From the NCBI GenBank assembly GCA_002751075.1, contig NAOQ01000316.1:5297-65318 (forward strand): a stretch of 60,022 bases of DNA, written 5' to 3'. This document shows, piece after piece, positions 12,301 to 23,622 of this stretch; position 1 is the stretch's first letter; each line of letters starts with the position of its first letter. Source of the DNA: Ichthyophonus hoferi. Lineage: Eukaryota > Opisthokonta > Ichthyosporea > Ichthyophonida > Ichthyophonidae. The position numbers and the translations under genes are program-made. A model generated the notes under the pieces. It searched no databases, had not been told where the DNA came from, and saw nothing but the letters and a program-made list of their open reading frames with translations.

Positions 12301-14983
12301 AATAAGTCTATGGCTTTTTCTATCTGATTGGCTGTGGTATTAACTCGGAATTCCTGAGATTGGTGATAGATAGAGAGAGGGCAAGAATAAATATAGTAAT
12401 AATAGAAGAAATTGTATACAGAAAGAGTAAGTTATAGGATAACACAGAGTAGGGAAGATGGGGATGTAGGTTAGGTGGGTAGAAAGAAATGGTGATAGAT
12501 AGAAGGAAAAGGGAAAGAGAGATAGAAAGAATGAATGAGATATATAATAGCTATATATATATGGTATATGCTATACTATACTATACTATACTATACTATA
12601 CTATACTATACTATACTATACTATATTATATTATNNNNNNNNNNNNNNNNNNNNNNNNNNNNNNNNNNNNNNNNNNNNNNNNNNNNNNNNNNNNNNNNNN
12701 NNNNNNNNNNNNNNNNNNNNNNNNNNNNNNNNNNNNNNNNNNNNNNNNNNNNNNNNNNNNNNNNNNNNNNNNNNNNNNNNNNNNNNNNNNNNNNNNNNNN
12801 NNNNNNNNNNNNNNNNNNNNNNNNNNNNNNNNNNNNNNNNNNNNNNNNNNNNNNNNNNNNNNNNNNNNNNNNNNNNNNNNNNNNNNNNNNNNNNNNNNNN
12901 NNNNNNNNNNNNNNNNNNNNNNNNNNNNNNNNNNNNNNNNNNNNNNNNNNNNNNNNNNNNNNNNNNNNNNNNNNNNNNNNNNNNNNNNNNNNNNNNNNNN
13001 NNNNNNNNNNNNNNNNNNNNNNNNNNNNNNNNNNNNNNNNNNNNNNNNNNNNNNNNNNNNNNNNNNNNNNNNNNNNNNNNNNNNNNNNNNNNNNNNNNNN
13101 NNNNNNNNNNNNNNNNNNNNNNNNNNNNNNNNNNNNNNNNNNNNNNNNNNNNNNNNNNNNNNNNNNNNNNNNNNNNNNNNNNNNNNNNNNNNNNNNNNNN
13201 NNNNNNNNNNNNNNNNNNNNNNNNNNNNNNNNNNNNNNNNNNNNNNNNNNNNNNNNNNNNTACTATACTATACTATACTATACTATACTATACTATACTA
13301 TATTATATTATACTATACTATATACTATACAATGTTACTACATTATACTAGACTATACTGTATTATCTATACTAATACTATAATCTACCTTCACCCCTCC
13401 ACCCCCTTGCAATATAACTAATAATAATAATAAACCTTTCAAGTAAATCTTATAAATATAAGGTCTATTTTATATTTAATAGTATGAACTCTCGGTACCC
13501 ATCCCAAAGAATATCTTACTATATGCATAATATTTCATATTATACTATAATTTATCACAATCTATCTTAACATATTATGTTATTATAACAAAGACTAAAG
13601 CCCACCCACCGTTATTTCCCGCCCACCAATAGCTTCCAAGGTAGCTCCCATTTCATTAACTATTTCTAGAGGGCTTTTAGAGCTTTTATTTTTTTTACCC
13701 TATAAGAGAGAATAATAAATAGAAAGTCGGTAAAAATAAAGAGGTAGGTAGAGATAATGGGTTAGGGAGAGAGGGAGAGAGAGATCGAGGGAAGTAAGGA
13801 GAGAGTAATTAGAAAAATACCATTAAATGCATTTTTATAACCTTAGTTTCATTTCGAATAAGTAATAGATTGACTATATATAATGAATTGTGTGTATATA
13901 CGAGATTCACTACGAAACGAGAAGACAATAGCATAGTACACAGTCCTTGACATTATAGTATACACTATGCCCTACATACTACATACTAGACACTATACAC
14001 TGTACAACACCTTGAATATCATATGACTTATCATATTAGAAGCCCCGCTATTACTGTGTGTTTCATGGCGTGTTCCGGCTGACACATATAATCCCACACT
14101 AGTACTTTCATTATTGGTAGATTCCGTGGCAACACGAATCCCATTGCTTAGTCTAGTAACCTAGGTAATAGGGAAAAGGAGATAGGAGATAGAAAATAAG
14201 GGGAAATAGGGGATATGGTTTGTATTAAGTCACAAGTAGTTAACATATATTTTTTAAATTTGACTGCACAGAATTAAAATTTTAACAATATTATAAAGTA
14301 AATTTCAAAAATATATGAATTATAAGTAATGGTAGGTAGGGAGTAGGGTACTACCTACCTGTGGGACAGGTTGAAATTCAACTGCATCTTTAAAGGACAG
14401 GGCTGTAGCAGTAGAATAAAATCTAGCCTGAAGAAAGGTAAACAGAGAATAAGAAGGTATAAGAGGTAGTAAGGTATGCTATGCTGGAACATGTATAATA
14501 CATTACAATGATTCCTTATTTATTTTTTCGTATTAGAATATAACAGATATTCATTTCTTTCGTTTCTGCTATTAATCTAATCGTAGTAACTATCTATCAA
14601 ACCTACGTTGTAATGATTAAAATTGAGATTAATTCCTGTATACCATATTATAATCGGTATACTTATGTTACGTTGGCATGTTATGTTATGCTATGTTATG
14701 TTATGTTATGTTATGTTATGTTATGTTATGTTATGTTTTATTAATATTTATACTTATATTATATTATATTATATTATGTTCTATTATAATTATACTATTC
14801 TACTAAATTAACTTGGTATAAATCATATTATATTTTATTACCTTGTATTATAGCATCCTATCAAAACATAATTACTAACCACCAACCTAGCCATATACTC
14901 ACATACTTTCTCACCTTATAATATAGATTACTTACATAAGTACAGCCGAAAGGAATAGCCCGACGAACAAAGAAACTTGTCAT
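7989..14983 (-). CDS. UQCRC1: Cytochrome bc1 complex core subunit 1-like (M16/MPP-beta family), 12 exons
   Basis: Subunit of mitochondrial complex III, or a close MPP-beta relative. Exons read on the minus strand: 14983-14936, 14427-14359, 14160-14011, 13699-13610, 12353-12222, 11859-11647, 11101-11029, 10759-10573, 9501-9384, 8907-8738, 8339-8286, 8075-7989. Joined, they give about 466 residues, the family length (about 480). Phases agree at every junction except exon 9 to 10, which fits if exon 9 uses a second GT and ends at 9374. The N-terminus MTSFFVRRAIPF is arginine-rich like a presequence. Family landmarks: SAGTRHE, DLLGDIFVNP, YLHQTAYQG, GSEVRFRDDDIPYAHIAL, YKDGGLLGGYFISDRM, YGRAITPAEW and CPAVAAIGPVE. 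The catalytic HxxEH zinc motif is replaced by NMISH (residues 81-85), so it is not a peptidase; this and the C-terminus favour UQCRC1 over MPP-beta. Confidence 0.85.
8893..9190. repeat. Degenerate duplication of an exon-intron boundary
   Basis: The 3' splice site and first codons of exon 10 (8893-8935) are echoed at about 9034-9085, with the same order 'gatgaatac..ag.tctat....gtatactat'. A shorter echo, gtatactata, lies near 9161. The copies lie in intron 9. Confidence 0.6.
9374..9383 (-). other. Alternative donor extension of UQCRC1 exon 9
   Basis: The strongest donor after LSELQ (CAG/GTATGT) leaves exon 9 in phase 0, but exon 10 needs one carried base. Using the next GT, ten bases on (ATAG/GTATAG), adds V-C-I and one base. 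That restores the frame and gives LQVCIELC, which aligns with the mammalian UQCRC1 segment LQGQWMRLC. A missed microexon is the other explanation. Confidence 0.5.
9510..9875. repeat. ATAGTATA-type AT-rich satellite in UQCRC1 intron 8
   Basis: Irregular tandem units of the form (A/G)TAGTATAAT fill most of the intron. The minus-strand ORF at 9524-9706 is composed of these units. Confidence 0.8.
10231..10320. repeat. (CATAA)n pentanucleotide array
   Basis: About sixteen near-perfect five-base units lie in UQCRC1 intron 8. The minus-strand ORF repeating MLCYV (10113-10391) is caused by this array. Confidence 0.9.
10480..10535. repeat. (TATAT/TACTA)n pentanucleotide array
   Basis: Tandem five-base units TATAT and TACTA stand just downstream of exon 8 of the complex III gene (minus-strand sense). 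Confidence 0.85.
11190..11405. repeat. TATAGTATGG-type satellite in UQCRC1 intron 6
   Basis: Irregular ten- to twelve-base units (GTATATAGTATG and variants) keep ORFs open on both strands (11248-11493 and two on the minus strand). These are repeat artefacts. Confidence 0.85.
11525..11612. repeat. (ACAT)n microsatellite
   Basis: Tetranucleotide array with ATATAC interruptions, just downstream of exon 6 in the gene's sense. Confidence 0.9.
12573..13320. repeat. (TACTA)n array interrupted by an assembly gap
   Basis: Perfect TACTA units run into N at 12635 and resume in the same unit at 13261, continuing to about 13320. The 626 N therefore most likely stand for more of the same repeat. The exons on either side (13610-13699 and 12222-12353) join without loss when compared with the protein family, so no coding sequence is missing in the gap. 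Confidence 0.9.
14489..14665. repeat. Dispersed repeat Z, copy 1
   Basis: Shares ordered blocks with 22472-22655: 'attacaatgattccttat', 'tgctattaatc', 'gagattaattcctgtat'. It sits inside UQCRC1 intron 1. The family is unknown; there is no coding capacity. Confidence 0.65.
14678..14737. repeat. (TGTTA)n pentanucleotide array
   Basis: About eleven TTATG units directly follow repeat Z copy 1 and pass into TATAT units at 14755-14775. Confidence 0.9.
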
Positions 14984-15896
14984 TTTTCATTTAACTGAAA
15001 GAGATAGAGAGAAAAAGGAAAAAGGAATCAATTAATTGTTAGCCTATCTGTACTCCATATACGGTATATATCTTTTCTTATTAGTGCTATTATTTTTATG
15101 AAATTCATTTAATTAATGCACGCTCAAATACCGTTTTCTAAACTAATTTAGTAGGCACAATTGTGACCAATCCATGTTATATATTATTACTACTTAATAC
15201 CTCAGCACTAAACAATAGGTAAAACATGCTAAGTACTCTGGCTCAGTTGCTTCCGAATGTAAGAAGATTTTTAGGAATACCTAGTACTAAACTGGATTAA
15301 CCATAAGTTATTGTCACATATCGATTGTTCTAGTACGTGGCGAAATTGGCTAATATTGTACAATCTTCATGTTGTAAGCAATAATCCCTACTAGACATCT
15401 ATTAGCTAATGCCAACTCTAATAAAGTATATAAGCTAGGCCCAGACTGGTTCTAGGCATGTGTTTTTGTTTACAGCCGTAGTGTGGTAGTGTATGGATTT
15501 ATCTAAGTGGTTAAGTTGTACATCGGCTCAGTTTAAGTGTGTTAGATTTTAGAGCATATTAAAAACAGATAATTAAGTAAATTATCTGTCACAGTTATTT
15601 TACCTATAGTACCATACCGCTGATTTGTTTAACTACTTAATATATATAAATATATTTGAGTGTTGATTGTGCTAGACCCATATCTTTAAAGGTGCAATAC
15701 TATAAAATATACCAATCATATTTTTAATGCACACAGAAACAATCCAAACACTAGCGATACTTATGTAAGTAATTCCTATTATAAGGTGTGTGTGTTTGTG
15801 TGCATGGCATAATTGTTGGTTAGTGACTGTGTTTGATAGTATGCAATAATACAATGTAGTAAAATACAATACAATAGAATTTAAGTTATTTAACAG

Positions 15897-15960
15897 TATA
15901 TAATATAATATAATATAATATAATATAATATAATATAATATAATATAATATAATATAATA
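15897..15960. repeat. (TAATA)n pentanucleotide array
   Basis: About thirteen perfect five-base units, intergenic. Confidence 0.92.
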
Positions 15961-16440
15961 CACACAGAAGCAATTCACATACTAGCTATACACGACAGCA
16001 CAAACAACATAAGCAACAAAAATACAGATACTACAGTACATCCTCCGAGTAAAGATGCTTGCTTTTCTAACAGTTTGAAACATTTTCAATTTTTTTTTCT
16101 ACCACAAAATGATGCATTATTACATACCTTTCTGTAACCCAGGATACGTTGTTACTGGGGCGATGGTGAAATATATGAAATCTGTGTGGAATAAAAAGAA
16201 AATCATTGTATATTAAAAACTAGGCAGGCCTATAGTCCCATCAGTTTATGGAACTGTACTGTACTTTTCATTGCATCATATGGTGACGTCTTAATAAATA
16301 ATAGTTAGATAGGTAACTTTAGCCTTAAACACACACAATAGCTATTTATTCCACTATATTATATTATTAAGCTAGCCTTTGCGCTTGTTATTAGCTTGCA
16401 TATTGGCGCAGAAATCATATTATTCAGTATTAAATTAAAA

Positions 16441-16486
16441 CGGAAAAATAAAAATAAAAATAAAAATAAAAATAAAAATAAAAAGA
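16441..16486. repeat. (AAAATA)n microsatellite
   Basis: Hexanucleotide A-rich array, about seven units. Confidence 0.9.
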
Positions 16487-16635
16487 GGAAAGACACAAAA
16501 GAGAGAGAAAGGTAAAACTGCACACTTATATACTAAATCTAGTAACTAGTAACTACTCTAGTTATTTATATTAAAATAAATAGTAATGTAATGGAGTGAA
16601 ATAGGAAGAAAATATATATGTGTGTGTGTACCTTA

Positions 16636-16824
16636 TAGAAATATAAATGAAATAAGAAAGAATAGATTGATCGAGGTGGCAATGCGCTGACGCCACGGAG
16701 AGCCACGCCATTCTGGCATATAGATCGGTATTTTTTTGAAGTGATGGTTAAATGTGCTGATCCAATCATCACTTAGAGGTATTTTAATTCTAGTATTTAA
16801 AGCGGTAGGTATGTAGATTAACAT
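16636..16824 (-). CDS. Doubtful small ORF with one membrane segment
   Basis: An open frame of 63 codons on the minus strand. Its last 28 codons (from an internal ATG at about 16719) read MPEWRGSPWRQRIATSINLF followed by a hydrophobic stretch, a basic head plus a single membrane helix. GC content is locally raised and a GTACAC donor-like site follows the stop. A candidate exon at about 16110-16180 (minus, acceptor CACAG, donor AAAG/GTATGT) could belong with it in another frame. I do not recognise the protein. It could be a microprotein, a first exon read in the wrong frame, or chance. Confidence 0.25.
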
Positions 16825-19210
16825 TTTTGTTAATTATTAAATGTATATAGCCAATGCAAACTCTAAATTGGATTAAATATATTCCTTAAAGCGATATACA
16901 TACCAGAAAAAATATGTTTTTATTGACTATTAAATTTAATTTAACCAATAGGAATTTGGAATCGGTTAAATTTAATTATTTAGCACCTGAGGTATTTCGG
17001 AATATTTTGTTTCAAGTTAATTTTCAAATACGTTTAGGCAATCAATCATCATGCTAACAATTGGAACGGAAGACATGATGTATGGCGGCATGACTGTATT
17101 GTACAGATCAGAATTCCAACCAAGGGTTTCACTTCCTATTTAACCAATTATGCATGTGGACAATGATTGGCTGAAACCAAAACAATAGATCTACCCGAAA
17201 TTTTGAATTCAATCTCGCACCACTATTCACCACCCGAGGAATTAATCATACACAGATTTATGGTAGCTATTACAGCGTGGTTGTGCTTTAGAATACCTTG
17301 AAAATTATCCATAATAAAATTTATTTATTAATTTACGGAAACACAAATAACATAATAAAATTTCTAGAAGGGAGATCTAAATGTGCATGTTGAGATGCTT
17401 TTTCTTTTCATGTTAAAGGGGTGTACTCAGTAATACCTTTGTTAGTGAAAAAGGTATAGGTTTGTAATTCATCAAAGCCGTAATCAACTCTTGGTAAAGC
17501 CTAAAATTTTTAAATGTATATTAAATTTTTCTAAAAAGAAAATCAGTTGAAGGGTAAAACTCAATAAAATGAAAAGCAATAATAAATATTTTATTTCTTT
17601 TAGACATCTTAAGTAATAAGTACCTAATCAGCGTAAAGTAATAGCAACTGTATATTTATTATATGCTTATACTTTTGGTAATATATACAATAGTACCTCC
17701 ATGGCCAAAATAGAAATACCGATATTTTAGTAGATAAATAGCTATAATTGAAAAGTTCAAAAAATGATACTTTTTCCATAATAGAGTAAGATTTTCATTT
17801 TTATATAAAAATGCTCATCTAAAAAATGCGAAAAAGAGGGAGCAAGAATTTATATCAATGATTAGGTGTTAACTACACCATTGATATTGATGATCTTAGA
17901 GTATGATTGTCGAATAGTAAATCCCTACTCTTTGTTATATGTCTTGTCAGCGGCTTTAGTGTAGTGGATTTCAGTCCAGCTCTTAAATGGGGACATAATA
18001 AAAAATCGGGTTAAATTGGTTGAATAACAGATTAAAAATTTAATGCTTATATATGATCATTTTTTGGCGATCAAGTTAAAAATATAGATACATTTCTGGC
18101 TATTCATGGTACTTCATATTGCAATATAAATAAATATATCATATGTAACCCTGTGGCGATTCGGGAATAAAATAACGATCCCATTCTTATTATTTTGCAG
18201 ATTACATAAATGTTCTCCAAGATTTTGTTTTAGCACATTTTGAAATAATAATGAAAATCCAGTACAATAAGTGACATTAAACATCATGAATATGCGTTTT
18301 TCTCTTTCATATAAAACATTAATTTAGTAGTTAACTTCTGCTAAGAGCAGTTTTGAACCATCTGATTAACTGATTAATTAGGTTAAAATATAGGCTAAAA
18401 TTGACGAACGTACGTGCATAGCATATGTTTATATGCATTTTAAAGGACACACAAAATAAAATAAACATATCTACACAGATAGATATTAATACAGGCATGA
18501 GTTGTATATATTATTAAGTTTATGTATCAATAGTAATGATAAATATTAATATTATTATGATATATTTATGCATGTGTATCTTTGGTTCTGCTTGTACATA
18601 AAACGATTTACCTGACGTCATGAGGTCTACGTAACAGCTTGAAATGAGATGACAGGAATGTGGCTACTGGGCAGCTAATAAGTGAGCCTTTAAAATATTT
18701 TGAACACAAATATTAAGCCATAATTTATATTATATTCAACAATATTTATTTTTGTTTTAAAATATATTATCAAAGATTTGTAATGGATGAAGTAATTGTT
18801 ACAATTGGTACGATAATAAGACAAGTACTCTTTGCCCTCCTCTGAAATTTGGCCTTGTATACTTGGTATCATATCGTTCCAGATATGTATTTTTTCATTT
18901 ATCTCGGAGCTCCCATCAACCAAAATATTAATTTTTTATTTATTTTAAAAACAATGGATATATTTTTATTATATTTTATGATTGACATTTTTAAGCTATT
19001 TTTAGATTATTCATTGGTTTTCACATTATAAATGCCTCTATGGATTTTATTCAATCAGTTTAACCTTTAATTTTTATACTTCCAACCAATCGTATTAAGC
19101 AACAGTTAATTTAAAGCAATGCTTTTAAGCACATACAAGCAGACTATTGCTTGTTTGTCATGCAGTTATGAGGTATTTTGAGATGCCGCCGCTTTATCGA
19201 AAGGGTGTTT

Positions 19211-19219
19211 TATATAAAC
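19211..19219 (+). promoter_or_regulatory. Possible TATA box of the SAM-domain gene
   Basis: TATATAAAC lies about 60 bases before the first in-frame ATG. In DNA this AT-rich the motif is weak evidence. Confidence 0.3.
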
Positions 19220-19277
19220 GGTAGTTATCAAAATAGTTTAAAATTGTTTACTAATTTGAAGTTATGTTTTGTTTATT

Positions 19278-20309
19278 ATGATGTTAAATCGTTTGTCGTA
19301 CAGCGATCTGAATCCCGATGCGAAGCCTTTTGATTTTCTCTCAGGTCCCTCGGATCATAACACCCCTCCTTACTCACCTGAGGAATGGGGTTTAAACAAT
19401 GAACTTGGATACGAATGTGGTTCTAGGCAGGCTATGATGGCGCCCGTGCCTATAGTTGACATCACACATAAACGTCGACACACCAAAAAGGAGATGGCTG
19501 CTGCAGCCCGTCGTCGTAGACATTCGGTTGATTCACTTGATTTCACCTGTGTAAGTATCAATGACGTGTCTGACTTTCTCCACCACATTCGTCTGCATAA
19601 ATATACTGATATTTTTGAGACCTACAACATCAACCTCGACCAGCTATTGAATATGGATGAAGCAGATCTGGAAGGGGTTGGCATCAATGCTCAGGGGGCA
19701 CGTACACGTTTGCTTAAGGCTATAAAAAGATACAAAGAATTTATGGTAGATATGGGGTACATTCCATCCTGCTACACTCTGTCTTCCTCTACCTCTAGCT
19801 TACATACGTATGGGGGAGGGGGAGGGGGAGGGGAAGGGGGAGGGGGAGGATATAATGCTACAAATATGTGTCATCATAGTTACAGTGCCTCCAAGGCTGT
19901 GCCTGATTATGCTCTTAGCCAACGCACATGTACAAATCATTTCAGACAATGTAATATTTCGAATAGAGACCTCTTATCTGATGAAGATTATGACGATATT
20001 GGTGCTAGAGTTAAGTGCGAGATGGATGCTCTACTTCTTGGTATTCTGGTTGTTGACAAGGACAGGTGGCCCTCGAGATATAATCAAGAACAATCTATTA
20101 ACCGGCGGAGCTTGTCAAATAATAAGAATAATAATAGCGTAGGTTTGTCTCGGGACTTCACCCCCCTGAGTCACCAAATTAGAGAGGTCGGAGGGCTTGA
20201 TATATGGGGCGCAGCAGTCCATAAAAGCAACTGGGAGAGACCTATTGCCCGAAATTCCAACTGGTTATCGTCCAGTCGTGAGCGCCCACATGTTTGGGCT
20301 AACTCCTGA
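19278..20309 (+). CDS. SAM-domain protein of the Smaug/Vts1 RNA-binding type, intronless
   Basis: Single open frame of 343 codons; the first two codons are both ATG (19278, 19281). The N-terminus carries TPPYSPEEW and a basic stretch (HKRRHTKKEM then AAAARRRRHS, about residues 65-82). A SAM domain spans about 93-156. It has RLHKY at 105-109 and GAR at 140-142 followed by LLKAIKRYKE, the pattern of Smaug and yeast Vts1, whose SAM domains bind hairpins with a CNGG-type loop and promote mRNA silencing or decay. The GYIPSCY segment after the domain resembles the Vts1 extension. The rest is low-complexity, with a glycine run and an Asn/Ser-rich tail. RNA binding is inferred from these motifs. A GTAAGT at 19551 is a good donor sequence, but the SAM frame reads straight through it. 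Confidence 0.8.
   Translation: MMLNRLSYSDLNPDAKPFDFLSGPSDHNTPPYSPEEWGLNNELGYECGSRQAMMAPVPIVDITHKRRHTKKEMAAAARRRRHSVDSLDFTCVSINDVSDFLHHIRLHKYTDIFETYNINLDQLLNMDEADLEGVGINAQGARTRLLKAIKRYKEFMVDMGYIPSCYTLSSSTSSLHTYGGGGGGGEGGGGGYNATNMCHHSYSASKAVPDYALSQRTCTNHFRQCNISNRDLLSDEDYDDIGARVKCEMDALLLGILVVDKDRWPSRYNQEQSINRRSLSNNKNNNSVGLSRDFTPLSHQIREVGGLDIWGAAVHKSNWERPIARNSNWLSSSRERPHVWANS
19811..19850 (+). repeat. (GGGGGA)n tract coding a glycine run
   Basis: Six-base G-rich units inside the SAM gene, the most GC-rich tract near it. They encode glycines broken by one glutamate. G-runs of this kind can form quadruplexes. Confidence 0.85.
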
Positions 20310-21369
20310 CATATTGTACTATATGGTACATCGTATCTTTGTTTCACAGCGGATGGATTTTAATATCGAGTATAGCCCATTTATTATTTAGCTAAAAAAT
20401 GAACCAAAGGGTAATCGAGACTACTCTTTTGCATATGCATGAATGTATTTATATTATTATCTTTTGAGCCTGGCTGACCAGGTTGCTCTTCTACTAGATC
20501 AAATCTAATGTCCGTTTACAAGACTTTTTTTTTGGATAGAAAGTGCTGGATCTTTTCAAGCAGAGTAACTTTTTTCGCCGTAATGGGATGATCGGGAAAC
20601 TTTGACTGCAATATCAAGTACAAAAACCTAATCATCTGGCATGTATAGTTGTATATTAGTATATGAACAAAGTAAAAAGTAAAAACCTTAGTTTTATCGT
20701 TGTTGTATTGACTGATTAAGGACATGAGGTCTCGGCTTCTTCCATTTTGTTATTATTATTACCGAGATCACTTGAATGGGTCAGTTTGTATGCTATAAAC
20801 AATGGAAACTTTAATGTTATCTCCATTAGGTTTATCTTCAAAGTTTGGTTCTGTACATTAACAGTTTGGTATAATATCATGCTACATGATCGTACGTTAG
20901 AGGGAATATTAATGCGCGGCCTCCTAGCCTACCAAGGGTTTCCATAAGTATATTATTTGTCTGCTTATTTTTATTGTAATTTATACTTTATAATTCACAA
21001 TAGTAACAGTTGATTGGTGAGGTATTAAAACTACATATGGTTGACTAAGCGGATAGTCTGAACAACATGTCAATGTATTTATAGCTACAATGACTGTAGA
21101 GGACAGGAAGGTAAACTTATATAGATGATAATATAGTTTTGAAAATTATCAAGCGAATCATTATTTATATGTAATTATTTATTATATGTATATGCTTTAC
21201 AAAAGCTGGTTTGCTATGGAGCATTATAACCTATAAAGACTAGGTTGGTGGTATTGGTATATCATAGATGACATGGCACCAAATGACTTATGGCTTCTTG
21301 TTCACATATAAGCATGGATTTATTCCATTAATTCATCCATACCAAATACCAATCACCGTCTGTTCCTCC

Positions 21370-21900
21370 CTTATAGTAATCTGTGATAGTTTTAGCGGCT
21401 TGTCCGCAGGCTTCGGGGTTGCCAATTAAGTGTTGAATAATAGGACTATATATATGTATTATGATATTGTTGATAAAATATTAATGAATGCAAAGTTTTG
21501 TGTCACGAACGTATTTGCATTTGCCTATAGCGGTCTTGTATATGTATACAGGCATGCGGGGTTGCCGCATATATCCGGGTGTGCTGGGGGCTGCATATGT
21601 ATGAACGGCTGGAACTTTATTATTGATTGTTATTTTCTTTAATATTTAGTTTTACAGCGAGTGTTATTTTTCGGTTAACACCCGTATCGGTGTGTTCACT
21701 CATCTAAATGGAAGCAATTATAAATATTCTTATTGACTATTAGAATTTATGTGAGATTATACTAGTGTTCTTTATCTGAATGGTTCATTAGCCGATTCAC
21801 AATGTATGGGCTTGCACACTATGTAACGATAAAATCAATTTGAACTAGTGTTCATTCAGAGTTAACGATATTGTAATATCTTTGATATCTTTTTGGCCAT
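21370..21900 (+). repeat. Dispersed repeat X, copy 1 (LTR-like length)
   Basis: About 530 bases similar throughout to 43255-43830 and in its second half to 53870-54290. Shared blocks include 'caggcttcgggg..gccaatt', 'aggactatatat', 'gcaaagttttgtg' and 'acaggcatgcggggtt'. No coding content. Its length and its association with retroelement pieces at the other two sites suggest an old solo LTR; this is inference. Confidence 0.6.
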
Positions 21901-22471
21901 TTGGCAGATGTTTTAAACATCATGTCATTGAGGCTTTCTAGGATATAATAATAAGGCATGGTATATTTTAATCTTATAAAATTATATATTATAAAATATA
22001 CTCTCATTATTAACTCAAACTTGGTATAGCCTTTTTCAACTGTATGGTTGTAATCTAATATTACACTTAAGGCTGCTGTTCAAAATATGTAGTACTTGAT
22101 GATTTACTGTGCATTGATAATCATTCATTTGGTTTGGCGTGTAAAGATATGGCAGTAATGGCAAGTGCATGTCCTTTGGTATATATGCATATAAATATTT
22201 ATATGACATGCTCATTTGACTGTCCGAAGAAGTAGATCGCGAGCCACCAAGAAGACAATGGGTTTGCAATACGTGATGTATTTATACAATATGTTATAAT
22301 TCAATTGGGTATAAAAATCTCTGTCTACTACTACTGCAAAACCAATACTAGAGCTTATACTATAACCTATACTATACGATATGCACTTTCAAGTCCAATT
22401 ATTAACCTCGCCTGACCCAAAATAACAGGAACTTTATTAAAAACAAATTTCGAGGTAGAAGAATATTGGGA

Positions 22472-22830
22472 CATTTGTAATCCATTACAATGATTCCTTA
22501 TATATATATTTATTTTTATTAAAATATAATATGCACTCTTTATTTATTAACTGCTATTAATCAAATAGTCGAAATTATCTATAAAATCTACGCAGTAATA
22601 ATTCCGATAGAGATTAATTCCTGTATGCTATATTATTTTAAGTATGCGGTTTGATCCGAATACGGTTTCACCACATTAAATGCGTTTAGAATAGTATAAA
22701 TTGACCAGTGTGATTGAGACAGGTTTCTAGTTTTGTTTACACTACATTCCGCTACCTGGTATGCGTCATTGTCAATGTAACGGCTTAAGATAAAAACAAG
22801 GTATATTATGTTTATCCTATATTTTTCCCG
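22472..22830 (+). repeat. Dispersed repeat Z, copy 2 (longest)
   Basis: The first half matches 14489-14665. The second half matches 50008-50180, through 'aaatgcgtttagaat.gtataaatt' and 'atgcgtcattg'. The two partial copies thus define one repeat of about 360 bases. Confidence 0.6.
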
Positions 22831-23622
22831 TTTCTACATAGAACTGCTAAACTCTAGTGCTTTTTTGAAATTCAAATTCCTATACTATTATTTTCTGTAG
22901 TATAAATATCAAAACAACTTTATAATGTACATTTTTAATGCATCTATATATTACATTATATCTATGTTATGTCTGTTAATATTAAATTTTAGGTTACATT
23001 TATATATATATTAAATTTTAACTAATTATATGGTATACTTACATCTTGACGTGTTTTATTAAACAGCATATTTCTATAGAATATATACTTACTCAATATG
23101 CCATAAATAAATTATATAATTGTTTATCTAATTCTGTTGTGTTGACCTTTGTTGGTGTTAAATATAATTTGAGATTAAATATTTATTATAGACGAATCCT
23201 AAGGCACATTTATAACTGCCTATCTTGAGTTCGCCAATCAAGATATGCTACTATCTCGTAGGTATTTCTAATTCTTCGATTTACCAATCAAATATATAGC
23301 GGTAATTTTCAAAAACTAACGGCTATACAATTTGTATTTATATTATAATACGTGGAATATGTAGATGTATACCTATATATACATATATGCATAGACTTTA
23401 AATCACATATTTTAACGTCTAGTGATGCATGGTCACATTGTATATTATATATAATTTTTTTTTTCAATTTTCAAGTAGAGTAGCTTTGGTATCTGTTTCG
23501 CCTTCTATTGGATACATCTCTATTACTAACATAAACAGATGCACAACTAGCTTATTATTGGTATACAGATATACCATTTAATACTCAATTATTCTAAACC
23601 CATTCACACTATACACTATACT

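Larger units (their letters stand above)
14984..19277. other. Intergenic region without a confident gene
   Basis: Contains (TAATA)n at 15897-15960, (AAAATA)n at 16441-16486 and a doubtful small ORF near 16.7 kb. The remainder is AT-rich sequence in which I see no domain. The minus-strand ORF at 18690-18923 matches nothing I know. Confidence 0.6.
20310..23622. other. Intergenic region with dispersed repeats
   Basis: Between the SAM gene and the coiled-coil gene I see no convincing gene. The region holds a copy of repeat X (21370-21900) and of repeat Z (22472-22830). ORFs at 20516-20725 (-), 20747-20947 (+), 22036-22269 (-) and 23046-23228 (+) have no recognisable content. Confidence 0.6.

Noticed and set aside
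12489-13421. 310- and 282-codon ORFs
   Set aside because: They read through N and TACTA repeats; no real coding sequence.
19264-19277. Earlier start for the SAM gene (ATG at 19264 or TTG at 19269)
   Set aside because: The ATG at 19264 meets a stop at once. TTG is an unlikely start when two ATGs follow in frame at 19278 and 19281.
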